NCBI GenBank assembly: GCA_963693315.1
Contig: OY856188.1
Location: 156,444,720-156,508,719 of the forward strand
Reading direction: 5' to 3'
DNA from: Diogma glabrata
Taxonomy: Eukaryota > Arthropoda > Insecta > Diptera > Cylindrotomidae
DNA: 64,000 bases
The translations under genes and the position numbers were made by a program. This document shows positions 35,435-45,060 of this stretch, one piece after another. Every line of letters starts with the position of its first letter. Positions within the stretch are counted from its first letter, which is position 1. The notes under the pieces were generated by a model, which saw nothing but the letters and a program-made list of their open reading frames with translations, had not been told where the DNA came from and ran no database searches.

Positions 35435-38335
35435 TTACATCCCATGAAGGGATTTTGCCGTCTGTGCCACCAGCTTCCAATCATCTCGTTCCATGACCAG
35501 TTGACCCCAGTTTCGACATCCTATATCACGAAGGTCTTGGATGATGTCATCACGCCAGCGTTGTCTAGGTCTTCCTCTTCGACGAACACCAGCTGGTTGT
35601 TGTTGGGACGCTTTTTTTATCATTCTTTCCAATGGAGCCCTTTCTACATGACCAAACCATCTAATCCGGTTGGATTTAATGAATCCGATTACATCGCAGC
35701 CTCCAAGAAGCTGTCTGATTTCATGATTCATTCGGATTCTATACTGATTTTCAGCAACTTTACATGGACCATAAATTGTTCGTATGACTTTCCTCTCGAA
35801 TGTTGATACAATTCTACAATCGGAGGAAGTCAGTGTCCAGCTTTCACTTCCAAATGTAAGCACAGGTCGTATCAATGCTTTGTAAAGTGTGAGTTTACAC
35901 GACCGCGAAAGATGTTTTGATCGCAGAAGTTTTGAGTATGCGTAGAAAACTCTGTATGCGGCAGAGACACGGGCTTTGATATCTGCCTGCATGTCATTTG
36001 ACGATGTTATTACAGACCCGAGGTATTTGAAGTTTTCCACGCGTTCCACTTCATAGTCGCCAGTATCCAGATTTCCGGGAGGTATGTTCTTAGATGTTGT
36101 TAACACTTTAGTTTTGCTGGTGTTGATGCATAATCCAAGCCGTTTAGCATTTCTTTCAAGCTGAGAGAGACTATCCTTAATATCGCTTGTTCTACGTCCA
36201 AGAAGCACAATATCATCTGCGTAGCCAAGAACTTGACTAGATTTGTTATATATGCAGTTTTGTGTCTCAATTCGGCTTTTTCTTATCACGTACTCCAGCG
36301 CCAAATTAAATAGTACGGGCGCGAGTGCATCACCTTGTCGAACACCTGATGTTATATCGAAAGGATCAGAAACTGACCCTTCGATTACTATTCTACAGTT
36401 TGATCCCGATGTTGTGAGTTTACACAGAGAAACAAGTTTCTCTGGGATACCAAGGCATATGAGTGCGGACCAGAGGTTGTCGCGGATGATACTATCATAT
36501 GCTTGCCTGAAATCAACGTAGAGCTGGTGAATGCTGATGTTGAACTCCCAACATTTTTCTAGAATCATCCTTAATGTAAAACATTGATCTGTGGTTGAGC
36601 GGTTGGGACGAAAACCACACTGATAGTCACCGATGATAGATTCGGCGAACGGGATGAGTCGAGCAAGTACAACATTAGCTAGTATTTTATATGCAGTGTT
36701 CAACAGTGCGATGCCACGATAATTTTCACACTTTAAACGGTCACCTTTCTTATGTAGCGGAACAATGAGAGCTGTTTTCCATTCATCAGGTAGTTCTTCC
36801 TGGTCCCAGATTGCAAGAATCAGATCGTATATACGTGAGACCAGAGCTGCTCCTCCATTTTTCAGAAGTTCTGCGGGAATTCCATCGAGACCTGGTGATT
36901 TGCCATCCTTCAGTTTTTTAATGGCAGCTTCCACTTCTTCTATTGCTGGGTAAGGGACAAAAATCTCTTCAGTTGATGGAGCAATTGCTCGAATAGGATG
37001 AACTTCGTTCGTCCTATTCAGTAGGTCTTGAAAGTGGGATCGCCACACTGCCAGCACATCACGTTCACTTGTCGTAAGTTCACTATTTACATTTTTGATG
37101 GCTGTAGATCTTGGGTGGAAATCTTTGGTCAGATTTCGCGCATTGGCAAAGCACTCTTTCGAACTTCCGTCGGCCGCATGTTGGTTGATGTTTTCGATGC
37201 AGCTCTTCATGTGTTCGCGTTTCTTTTTACGTAGAAGTTTTGCTGAGGCTTTCCTGGCGCATAGATAATCAGCTTGGGAGCTTCGGGTGTTCCTTGTTAA
37301 CCATTTTTCTCGCAGTTTTTGTTTATTTTCAACGGATTGGCGGCACTCGTCGTCGAACCATTCGTTGTGTGATTTCGGTGGTCGTTTTCCGATTGTAGTT
37401 TGTGCTGCGGCTATAATGGTTGATTGAAGCGTTTGCCATTCTTCTTGTATGTTTAATGGCATCTCAGAAGAGATGTCATGCTCTTCTATGTTTTGTGTTA
37501 TTATTTCCTGATATCTATTCAGCGTTTCCGGATGTTTAAATGCTTCGACATTCCAGCGCACGGTCTTTTTTGCTTGTCTGTTAAATGTGGATGACAACTT
37601 GCACTTGTACTTAAAGGTGACAAGCATATGATCGGTGTCCATATCAGCACCTCTGTATGATCGAACGTCAGTTATACTTGTAGAGTGTCTCTTAGAGATC
37701 ATGACGTGATCGATTTGATTTTCCGTTCTTCCGTCATTTGATTTCCACGTTGCCTTGTGAATTCTCTTGTGAGGGAAGAAAGTGCTGGAAATTACTAGAT
37801 CATACATCATAGCCAGCTCGGCTGCGCGAAAACCGTTATTGTTGCTGGTATGATGCAAGCTGTTAGGGCCGATATGTGTTTTAAGTTCTGCAATCCTACC
37901 GATTTGAGCATTAAAGTCACCTACCACGATTTTTATATCGTGCCGCGGGATGTTATTGATGACTTCCTCGAGTTCTAGGAAGAACAGGTCTTTAATATCA
38001 TCTGCTTTATCTTCAGTAGGTGCATGAACATTGACGATCGTTACATTGAATTTTTGCGTGCGGATTCTCAGTGTGCATAACCGCATATTAATTGGGCAGA
38101 AGTCGATAACATGCTGATTCACGCGACGGTGTATAAGAAAGCCAACTCCAAATTCTCCTCCGTTTTGATGACCGCAATAATACAGAGTGTATCCTTTCGC
38201 TGTTTCATGGATTCCACTGCCTGGCCATCTTAGTTCTTGTAATGCCACTATATCCAGTGTGTAGCTCTCGACTTGTTGAGTGAGTTTTAGGAGATCTCCT
38301 GGTCTTCTGAGGCTAAGCACGTTCCAGGTTCCCAT
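35435..38335 (-). CDS. LINE ORF: APE endonuclease and reverse transcriptase
   Basis: The first in-frame ATG is at 38335 (MGTWNVLSL). The frame is open further back to about 38473, but only through non-ATG codons, so the start is uncertain. The endonuclease motifs are in order: TWNVLSL, ALQELRW, VVGDFNAQIG, QIDHVMISK and DTDHMLV. RT motifs follow: LDGIPAELLKNGG, HKKGDRLKCENYRGIALL, YQCGFRPNRSTTDQ, VDFRQAYDSI, GVRQGDALAPVLFNLALE and catalytic YADDIVLL. A C-terminal region with RGRPRQRWRDDI closes the chain. The protein nicks target DNA and primes reverse transcription of its RNA there. No disabling mutation was seen. The clade is tentatively RTE-like. Related broken copies lie at 41461-41887 and 48085-49560. 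Confidence 0.85.
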   Translation of the reverse strand: MGTWNVLSLRRPGDLLKLTQQVESYTLDIVALQELRWPGSGIHETAKGYTLYYCGHQNGGEFGVGFLIHRRVNQHVIDFCPINMRLCTLRIRTQKFNVTIVNVHAPTEDKADDIKDLFFLELEEVINNIPRHDIKIVVGDFNAQIGRIAELKTHIGPNSLHHTSNNNGFRAAELAMMYDLVISSTFFPHKRIHKATWKSNDGRTENQIDHVMISKRHSTSITDVRSYRGADMDTDHMLVTFKYKCKLSSTFNRQAKKTVRWNVEAFKHPETLNRYQEIITQNIEEHDISSEMPLNIQEEWQTLQSTIIAAAQTTIGKRPPKSHNEWFDDECRQSVENKQKLREKWLTRNTRSSQADYLCARKASAKLLRKKKREHMKSCIENINQHAADGSSKECFANARNLTKDFHPRSTAIKNVNSELTTSERDVLAVWRSHFQDLLNRTNEVHPIRAIAPSTEEIFVPYPAIEEVEAAIKKLKDGKSPGLDGIPAELLKNGGAALVSRIYDLILAIWDQEELPDEWKTALIVPLHKKGDRLKCENYRGIALLNTAYKILANVVLARLIPFAESIIGDYQCGFRPNRSTTDQCFTLRMILEKCWEFNISIHQLYVDFRQAYDSIIRDNLWSALICLGIPEKLVSLCKLTTSGSNCRIVIEGSVSDPFDITSGVRQGDALAPVLFNLALEYVIRKSRIETQNCIYNKSSQVLGYADDIVLLGRRTSDIKDSLSQLERNAKRLGLCINTSKTKVLTTSKNIPPGNLDTGDYEVERVENFKYLGSVITSSNDMQADIKARVSAAYRVFYAYSKLLRSKHLSRSCKLTLYKALIRPVLTFGSESWTLTSSDCRIVSTFERKVIRTIYGPCKVAENQYRIRMNHEIRQLLGGCDVIGFIKSNRIRWFGHVERAPLERMIKKASQQQPAGVRRRGRPRQRWRDDIIQDLRDIGCRNWGQLVMERDDWKLVAQTAKSLHGM

Positions 38336-38490
38336 TTTTAAATCGTAGTCCGGGTACAGTTTCCGAGGTCGTTCCTTGACAATAATGAATTCATGACAAT
38401 AATTTTTTTTACGGAAATGGGGTGTTAGCCCTTCGCCCAACCCAAATTTTCGTGAATGGGTTCGTTCTGCATCTTAAGGTCACCAGAAAC

Positions 38491-38657
38491 AACCTTTTTA
38501 CACGTTTATATAGCGAGCCGCTTGATCCAAGACAGACGCCCACTGAAAGCCGCCCCTAACATGGAGAACAGACGCTTTCTACACATTTATATAGCGAGCC
38601 GCTTGATCCAAGACAGACGCCCGCTCCAAGCCGCCCCTAACATGGAGAACAGACGCT
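38491..38657. repeat. Two 81-bp tandem repeats in the LINE 5' region
   Basis: TTTATATAGCGAGCCGCTTG, then ATCCAAGACAGACGCCC, GCCGCCCCTAACATGGAGAA and CAGACGCTT, occurs twice, 81 bp apart (38501 and 38582), with few differences. Tandem promoter repeats occur in the 5' UTR of some LINEs. Confidence 0.8.
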
Positions 38658-38817
38658 TGAGTTGCATTGGTTTTATGGCGCCAATGACTCGCCATGGTGC
38701 AGAATCATTGAGTATAAGCAGTATTTACTCTGCCCCTCTCAACTACACCAACCTAATTCTGTTAGCGTTACCCAGGTAGCACGGCGTGGACGTAGAATTT
38801 CGGATTTTCGCTACCCC

Positions 38818-39183
38818 GTTCCTGAGTCACTGGTCTCTGATAATGGCAAACAATTCGAGTCCCACCTACTCGCTAGCTCACTCAAAACATTCGGAGTGAA
38901 GCATATATTTACTCCTAAATATTCACCCCAGTCCAATACGTCAGAACGGGTAAACCGTTCCATCGTATCCGCCATTCGGTCTTATATCAAAACTGACCAC
39001 AAAACCTGGGACATCCATCTAAACGAGATTACGTCAGCCTTGCGAAATGTTTACCATCCCTCTATTGGGTTCACTCCTAATTTTGTCGCGTTTGGACGTC
39101 ACCGAGTTAGCCATGGCTCCGAATACCAAATCCTTCGTGATATTCACCACATTTCAGGACAACAATCTACTATTATACCATAA
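38818..39183 (+). pseudogene. Integrase, C-terminal part (after LINE insertion)
   Basis: Starts with the second copy of the target duplication (VPES) and continues the catalytic core: second Asp in LVSDNGKQFES and Glu in SNTSERVNRSIVSAIRSY. A C-terminal FVAFGRHR block follows, then stop at 39183. The D-x-D-x35-E type layout is retained. Together with 34728-35411 it makes one gene interrupted by 3.4 kb. Confidence 0.8.
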
Positions 39184-39509
39184 GTATTTTTTTCATATAT
39201 TTTCATATAATTATTATAATTACAAAAATTAACTCAAAATAAACTATTCTTTTCAATTATATAATCATATTTGCATGCGTTTTATTATACATACCCTGGT
39301 ATGTATGCTGTTGACGTAAGGGTGCAACTTTGAAAATGGGCTTTATCTTCTAAACGGATAATCCAATCCTAACCAAACTTAAGACTATTGCGTAAAACAC
39401 TTTTGGCTAGGATATCATGAAATTTCAAGTCGATTCGGTTATCCAGTTCCGAGCTACAGCGTTTTAAAAACGCAAAACATACCCAGGTATGTTGCCGTTG
39501 ACATAAAGG
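39184..39509. other. 3' noncoding region before the 3' LTR
   Basis: A+T-rich. Contains two similar blocks, ACATACCCTGGTATGTATGC (about 39290) and ACATACCCAGGTATGTTGCC (about 39478), each followed by GTTGAC(G/A)TAA. No env gene and no good polypurine tract immediately before the LTR. Confidence 0.6.
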
Positions 39510-41135
39510 TTAAGTTGTTGATGAGTCGGGTCGTGTATTGTAGAAAGTTTTCTTCTTTCTTTTTTTTTGTTTGAGTAAATTTTGTGGTTCGGTTTGTTTT
39601 AGTAATTTTTTATGTTACTTTTTTTTTGTAATATTGATGTTAAGAATTTAGTTCTGTTTTGTGTACGTTTTGATAATTAATTGTGTACTTAGAAAAATTA
39701 TGTTCTAAAGAATATAAAAAAAAAATACCAGAACCTGTTAAGAATTTAGTTCTGTTTTGTGTACGTTTTGGATAATTAATTGTGTATTTAGAAAAAATTA
39801 TGTTCTAAAGAATATAAAAAAATACCAAAACCTGTTAAGAATTTAGTTCTGTTTTGTGTACGTTTTGGATAATTAATTGTGTATTTAGAAAAAATTATGT
39901 TCTAAAGAATATAAAAAAATACCAGAACCTGTTAAGAATTTGGTTCTGTTTTGTGTACGTTTTGATAATTAATTGTGTACTTAGAAAAATTATGTTCTAA
40001 AGAATATAAAAAAATAACAGAACCTGTTAAGAATTTGGTTCTGTTTTGTGTACGTTTTGATAATTAATTGTATACTTAGAAAAATTATGTTCTAAAGAAT
40101 ATAAAAAAAAATACCAAAACCTGTTAAGAATTTAGTTCTGTTTTGTGTACGTTTTGGATAATTAATTGTGTATTTAGAAAAATTATGTTCTAAAGAATAT
40201 AAAAAAAATACCAGAACCTGTTAAGAATTTAGTTCTGTTTTGTGTACGTTTGGATAATTAATTGTGTATTTAGAAAAAAATTATGTTCTAAAGAATATAA
40301 AAAATACCAGAACCTGTTAAGAATTTAGTTCTGTTTTGTGTACGTTTGGATAATTAATTGTGTATTTAGAAAAAAATTATATTCTAAAGAAAATAAAAAA
40401 AAAAATAATAAAAGAATACCAAAACCGTACGTTTTGATAAATAATTGTATATGTAGGAAAAATTAGGTTCTAAAGAAAATAAAAACAAAAATAAAAGAAT
40501 ACCAAAACCGTACGTTTTGATAAATAATTTTATGTTTAGAAGAGATTATGTTCTAAAGAACATAAACGAATACCAAAGCCAGTTGAGGTTAAGAATCTTT
40601 TTGTGTTTAAGTTAAAGATTGCAAATATATGTTCCTACGGTAGAAATACAATTGTGGCGTTTTATTGGTTTTTTATTGAGAAAACCGTGGAGGTGCAACC
40701 AGAAGGAAAAGGGGAAAAACGGGTGAGTTTAGTTTTAAGGTTTAATGTTTTAAATGATAATAAAAAGAAAAAGGAAAAAATATATAAGTAGATAGTAGTA
40801 AGGATGCCGCTAGTAGTGTGGTCTGAGGCCACGCTAGAGCGGAGATGGTTCTGTCTATGTAAGAACCAGGAAGCTTAAACAACCTAGAGGGAACATGCTT
40901 CAACGGAAAGGTATGGTAGGGTCGGAACGTAGTTCTTCTTTCATTGGGGTTAACATTTATACCGCTTACTACTAGGACTGCTTAGTTACTGGACAACCCA
41001 CGACCTAATATACGTCTGAGCGAAGTCGAAAAAGCGGGTCCGGGTACTAACTAAGCAGACAAAATCTTTAACGTTAGTTAGTGCAATCTTTGCTTCCATC
41101 TGGAGGTAATATCTTGCACTACTCAATCGTTTCAG
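39510..41135 (+). repeat. 3' LTR
   Basis: Matches 26868-28413. It has eight 98-bp tandem units (about 39640-40410) where the 5' LTR has six. It lacks the inverted 97-bp arm. Confidence 0.8.
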
Positions 41136-41460
41136 CAGCATGAACTTTTCTTTAAAATAAGTAGGTTTTATTCAAAATTTTATTTATTTCTCGTTTAACT
41201 TAATCGTGATTTTAAGAAAAATTGGTCTTAAAATGTATTTTTACCTGGTTCCTGCTTAAATAAAAGATAATGAATAAGATATATATTTTGTTGAATTTAT
41301 TTTAATAAATTTTTTCTCGAATATTTTTAAACATTAAATACATAAAAGCAAAATTGTGTGCCATCGTCTTCAGCAATAATAGCAGTATCATACTGACAAC
41401 ACTTTAACATCATTACCAGCAACACAAATGAACACATCTTTACGAATACAGTTTTGTAAA
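41136..41460. other. Noncoding stretch
   Basis: A+T-rich; no gene or repeat recognised. Confidence 0.4.
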
Positions 41461-41887
41461 GCTGTTCTGTAAGCAAATATAGACCGGTGGAGGTTTATGG
41501 GTCACAAACGTGAAGCCTTACACAAAACGACGAATCACATTTATCTGTATTTGAGCGCTGCATTTTCGGTCCACTTAAGACAGACGATGGAGAGTACAGA
41601 ACGCTAGATAACTTTGAGATCCGATGGTTTAGATATAATAGGTTGTTTCCGTTCCAACAGAATTGTTTGGGCATATTTTACGAGCCGATTCACAGTCTGG
41701 AATGATTAAAAAAATGTACGTTACTATCCCAGGGATTTGCGACCGCGAGGTAGCCCACGACTGCAAGAAGGACGTAATAATCGACCTTGAAAAAACCGGC
41801 TGCCATGGTAACCATGTCGCTGTTGCGAATGACCGTGGTGAATATTCGAAGCTGAATATGTTGGCAACGCTCCTACATAGAACATGA
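41461..41887 (+). pseudogene. LINE C-terminal fragment (same family as 48085-49560)
   Basis: Reads pieces of the LINE C-terminus in more than one frame: VYGSQT, NDESHLSVFER and, from 41663, FGHILRADSQSGMI, KKMYVTIPG, then the terminal GCHGNHVAVANDRGEYSKLN. It matches 49110-49550 closely and ends in an A-run after GAACGCCA. 5'-truncated and frameshifted. Confidence 0.75.
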
Positions 41888-42067
41888 ACGCCACAAAAAA
41901 AAATATTATATACTAATATTAAGGATTTTATCTATTGCAATAACCTTTAACCTTTAGCAAGTGCAGGCGTATCAAAATTTAAACTTCGTATGGTGATGTC
42001 GACGTGTTTACCATTTACAACCCTTTAGTGATCATGGTTTTTCTGTAAAAAATAAAATTGTGTCTTT
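41888..42067. other. Short noncoding gap
   Basis: Nothing recognised. Confidence 0.4.
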
Positions 42068-42484
42068 TTAATCTTTTTTAAAGAGTAATAACGTACTTTT
42101 TCCACAATAAATTCCAATGATCTTGGGCTCTGTGTGAGGCGGCTCGAATATGTTCCACAAAATGGGCCATAGTAGTTGATTTGATGATACAGAGAGGGGC
42201 AAATCATCTACATGGATATTAAGTGACAAACTCTCCGGAAAATTGTCAATAGCTTCTAAAGCCGAGAGTAATAACTTCTTCAAACCATGATGCTGGTATT
42301 AAGAGGCATCTTCAATTGTTGCCAGGTCTATAGATTTTGGTGTACCTACAATAGTACGTGGGTAGTGTGGAAGTTTGAATGGCAATGTTTCGTTGTAAAT
42401 TGCATAAAGGTTTCTTAACTTGTAATTGGTCAGATCATCAACAGCCGCCCATTGCGCTATTTTGCTTCGAAATTTTTGTTGCAC
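42068..42484 (-). pseudogene. Transposase-associated protein relic ('NIDGLPLS' type), one in-frame stop
   Basis: One frame runs from 42484 to 42068 with a single in-frame stop (TAA at 42299-42301). The first part, SKIAQWAAVDDLTNYKLRNLY with LPFKLPHYPRTIVGTP, is followed after the stop by LKKLLLSALEAIDNF, SLNIHVDDLPLSVSSNQLLWPIL and IIGIYCGKS. It is the same domain type as the relic at 20940-21260. Family function not known to me. The upstream end abuts a LINE tail at 42487. Confidence 0.5.
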
Positions 42485-42486
42485 TT

Positions 42487-42580
42487 CAACCTAGGGACCT
42501 AGGCTGTAAAAGGTTTTTAATTTTTATGTGTTGCTATGACACATATTGCTACTATATAATACATTTTATTAAAAAAGCCT
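42487..42580 (+). mobile_element. LINE 3' tail fragment
   Basis: ACCTAGGGACCTAGGCTGTAAAAGG, then TTTTATGTGTTGCTATGACA and ATACATTTTATT plus an A-run, match the 3' end of the LINE at 25380-25490. Written in short blocks only; about 90 bp in all. Confidence 0.65.
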
Positions 42581-44463
42581 GGAAATGTACATTTACAAGG
42601 CATAAGCAGTCGACTATTTGTTGACATTACAAATTTAACAAATTAATTTATAAATCTGATGGAATTGTGGTTGTGATTTCAAACAACGGTAGGAAGCGAT
42701 CTACCATTGTTAATAATTGTGAGAAATTTCATCAACATAAACTTATTATATCGAATCTTCGTATATTTTTAGATGCTTTGGCTGCTGAAACGGGAACTGT
42801 ATACTGCAAATTTTAATAATCGTCTTGTATGTATCTTGTATAATCCTTTCAATCTCAACAGAAAATATTCTTATAATTGAAAAAGAAATATTTTCAACCT
42901 TTTTAAACAGTTTTGATTGCCATGGTAGGTTTCTTTTCTATTACATTTACACTGCAGAAGTAATAAATATATTTAGTTTTTTTTCTTTTAAAAAAATTCA
43001 AACCATTTATTTTTACTTCAAAAATGATTTAAAAAACTTAAGAAGAACGCGAATTGCTTTTTATCCAGTTCCATAATAAAGCTTAACTAACCCATTAATT
43101 TTTTTTTGTATGCTGTAGTTACAAAATTTTTTACAGTTATTTTGAATTTCGAACAGGAAAAGAGAATGAAAACAAAACGGAATGTAGAAAAGATATATTT
43201 CCTACCGAAATACAAATAAGTTGGGTATTATCACCTTGTCATGTTCAATGAGAAATTTCTCGTTTTGTCCTTCACATTTGGAGTTACATCACATACTAAA
43301 TCATTATGTTAGTTGGAAACGTTTCTTTGTATTGGGCTGAGGTCGAAAGATTTCACATTGCAATTGAGAGAAAAAGCCGGTTTGATTGAACTTAAACAAA
43401 CTGAATTTTTTGGAACAGATAAAAATCTATATACAATTTTTTGAGTTTTTCGCCGACTTTTGATTTTGCATCTTAAATCTGTCTTTATACGATTTTGATT
43501 AAAAAATAAAACTAACATTGTTAACTAACATTGTAAAAAATAAAACTAACAGGTCGTCTACCCGCAGTACCCACTAAGAGCTTGTAACACTAACTTAAAA
43601 TTAAAAATTTACAATTTTGTAAGCGAAAGCAAACCATTGAAGAAAACTTTACACATTATAATAGTTTTATTTGACCATCAGAAAATACAATAATAGCAAA
43701 AAAAATCAAATATTACTTGCACTTTATTTTCCTTGGAATCCTTTCAAAACAATCCTAAAATATTAATTAAGTCCAATGAAGTCCTCCAGTACAAATGTCA
43801 ATATCCAGCGTTCTTCCTCTTTATAGATACGACGGTATACGTGCTACTCGGGGTTGAGGTTCAGGTTTGCTCGCTATCACAGGGTCTCATCGTTGCGTAT
43901 TATAGGCTCCCTCAATTTCATCTGCAATTTAATTTATCTGCGGAACTATTTCTAAAAAATATATGATTAAGACATCAGACTTTCTTCAATTACCCGTAAC
44001 AAATATCCCACTTAATTTAATTTGACTCTCGAAAACTTGGTTAAAACATTTCTTAACCACCAAAACTAATACCTGTACGATACAACAGACCTTTTTTTTT
44101 TAATAAACTTAAATAACTTTATTTTCTGTAACACACAGTTAATTTAATAATTTAAACTTAACACATATAAATGTAATACGATTTCAAACTAAAATGTCAG
44201 TTGAGTGCCAATAAGATTCGCTCGATGAGGGTTCCGTGAAAATAGAAGAACAAACTGACAGAAATAATTTAAAAAAAGTTGTGTTGTAGACTTTTTATAA
44301 TGGTAGACCATTGGCACATACAAATTTTTTACTTGTAAATTTCAATAGCAAAATCATTTGAAAAGTGATCCAAATTATACACAAAATATTACATCTCATT
44401 AAATATTAGCAATAGCAGTTTATGGTAATTTAAAGAGAGATCCAGCTACACCATCTTAGGTGC
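42581..44463. other. A+T-rich noncoding stretch
   Basis: Short open frames (42825-43076, 43309-43518 minus, 43733-43966) have no recognisable domain. No repeat boundary was seen. Confidence 0.4.
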
Positions 44464-44548
44464 GTTCGATTTGACTGAAACAACTGAAAAAACAACAACA
44501 ATTGCATTTAATTTTTCAGTTGCCTCAGTTGTTTCAGTCAAATCGAAC
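44464..44548. mobile_element. 85-bp micro-MITE with perfect 24-bp ends
   Basis: GTTCGATTTGACTGAAACAA(CTGA) at the left and its exact reverse complement at the right (44525-44548) enclose about 37 A+T-rich bases. Confidence 0.75.
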
Positions 44549-44650
44549 ACGGCTCTTGTAAATGGTTTAAATTAGAGAATTTACATTATGAATTCAAATA
44601 ACAATTCAATAAAACTTTACAATAATTCAAAACCTGTGCAAAACCTGTTC

Positions 44651-45060
44651 AATGTTTCTTAAGTTAAGTGCTCTTCCATATGACACCCCACTCGTTGGGA
44701 TCAAACATGATTTTTTCCACCCTTTCCCAATCTCACCCCTCAAAATACAAAAAAACAATTATATGACACTTCGCTATAGTTTTGGTTCAGGGCTTCTCAA
44801 ATTTCCTATCTCTGTGTGTTGTTTCAATTTTTTCTGTTAATCAACGTTCGAAACGCAGAGGGAGGGACCAACTTTTTGTGGCTTTTTTTGACAATAATTA
44901 AAAAACTGTGCAACGCAAAATTCTAAAAAAAATTAGAATGTTTCTTAAACTAAGTGCTCTTTCATATGACACCCCACTCGTTAGGATCAAAAATGATTTT
45001 TTCACTCTTCCCCAATCTCACCCCCTCAAAATATTGATAATAATTATGTGACACTTGAAT
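44651..45060 (+). repeat. Direct repeat, two copies about 287 bp apart
   Basis: ATGTTTCTTAAGTTAAGTGC, ATATGACACCCCACTCGTTG and CCCAATCTCACCCC occur at about 44651 and, with few changes, at 44938. Later blocks (TTTTCTGT, AATCAACG against AGTCAACG) also repeat. Not coding. Confidence 0.65.

Larger units (their letters stand above)
35412..38817 (-). mobile_element. Full-length-looking LINE inserted in the integrase gene
   Basis: Bounded by a perfect 14-bp target duplication. The 3' end (left side here) is a simple (GA)n tail, seen as CTCTCTCTCT on the plus strand, only about 20 bp after the ORF stop. Short-repeat tails of this kind are typical of RTE-like LINEs. The 5' region (38474-38817) contains two 81-bp tandem repeats with AGCGAGCCGCTTGATCCAAG. 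It holds one long ORF. Intact ORF plus perfect duplication imply a recent insertion. Confidence 0.85.
26868..41135 (+). mobile_element. Ty3/gypsy-type LTR retrotransposon with glycoprotein gene upstream of pol
   Basis: Direct LTR-like repeats of 1546 bp (26868-28413) and 1626 bp (39510-41135) flank an internal region. The left copy is followed at once by a tRNA-Lys-type primer binding site. Internal order: long leader without recognisable gag, glycoprotein-like ORF, polypurine stretch, protease-RT-RNase H, then integrase split by a LINE. LTRs agree closely outside repeat-number and palindrome differences, so the insertion is fairly young. Matching short target duplications were not found at the ends. 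LTR 5' borders are set only by where similarity stops. Confidence 0.8.
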
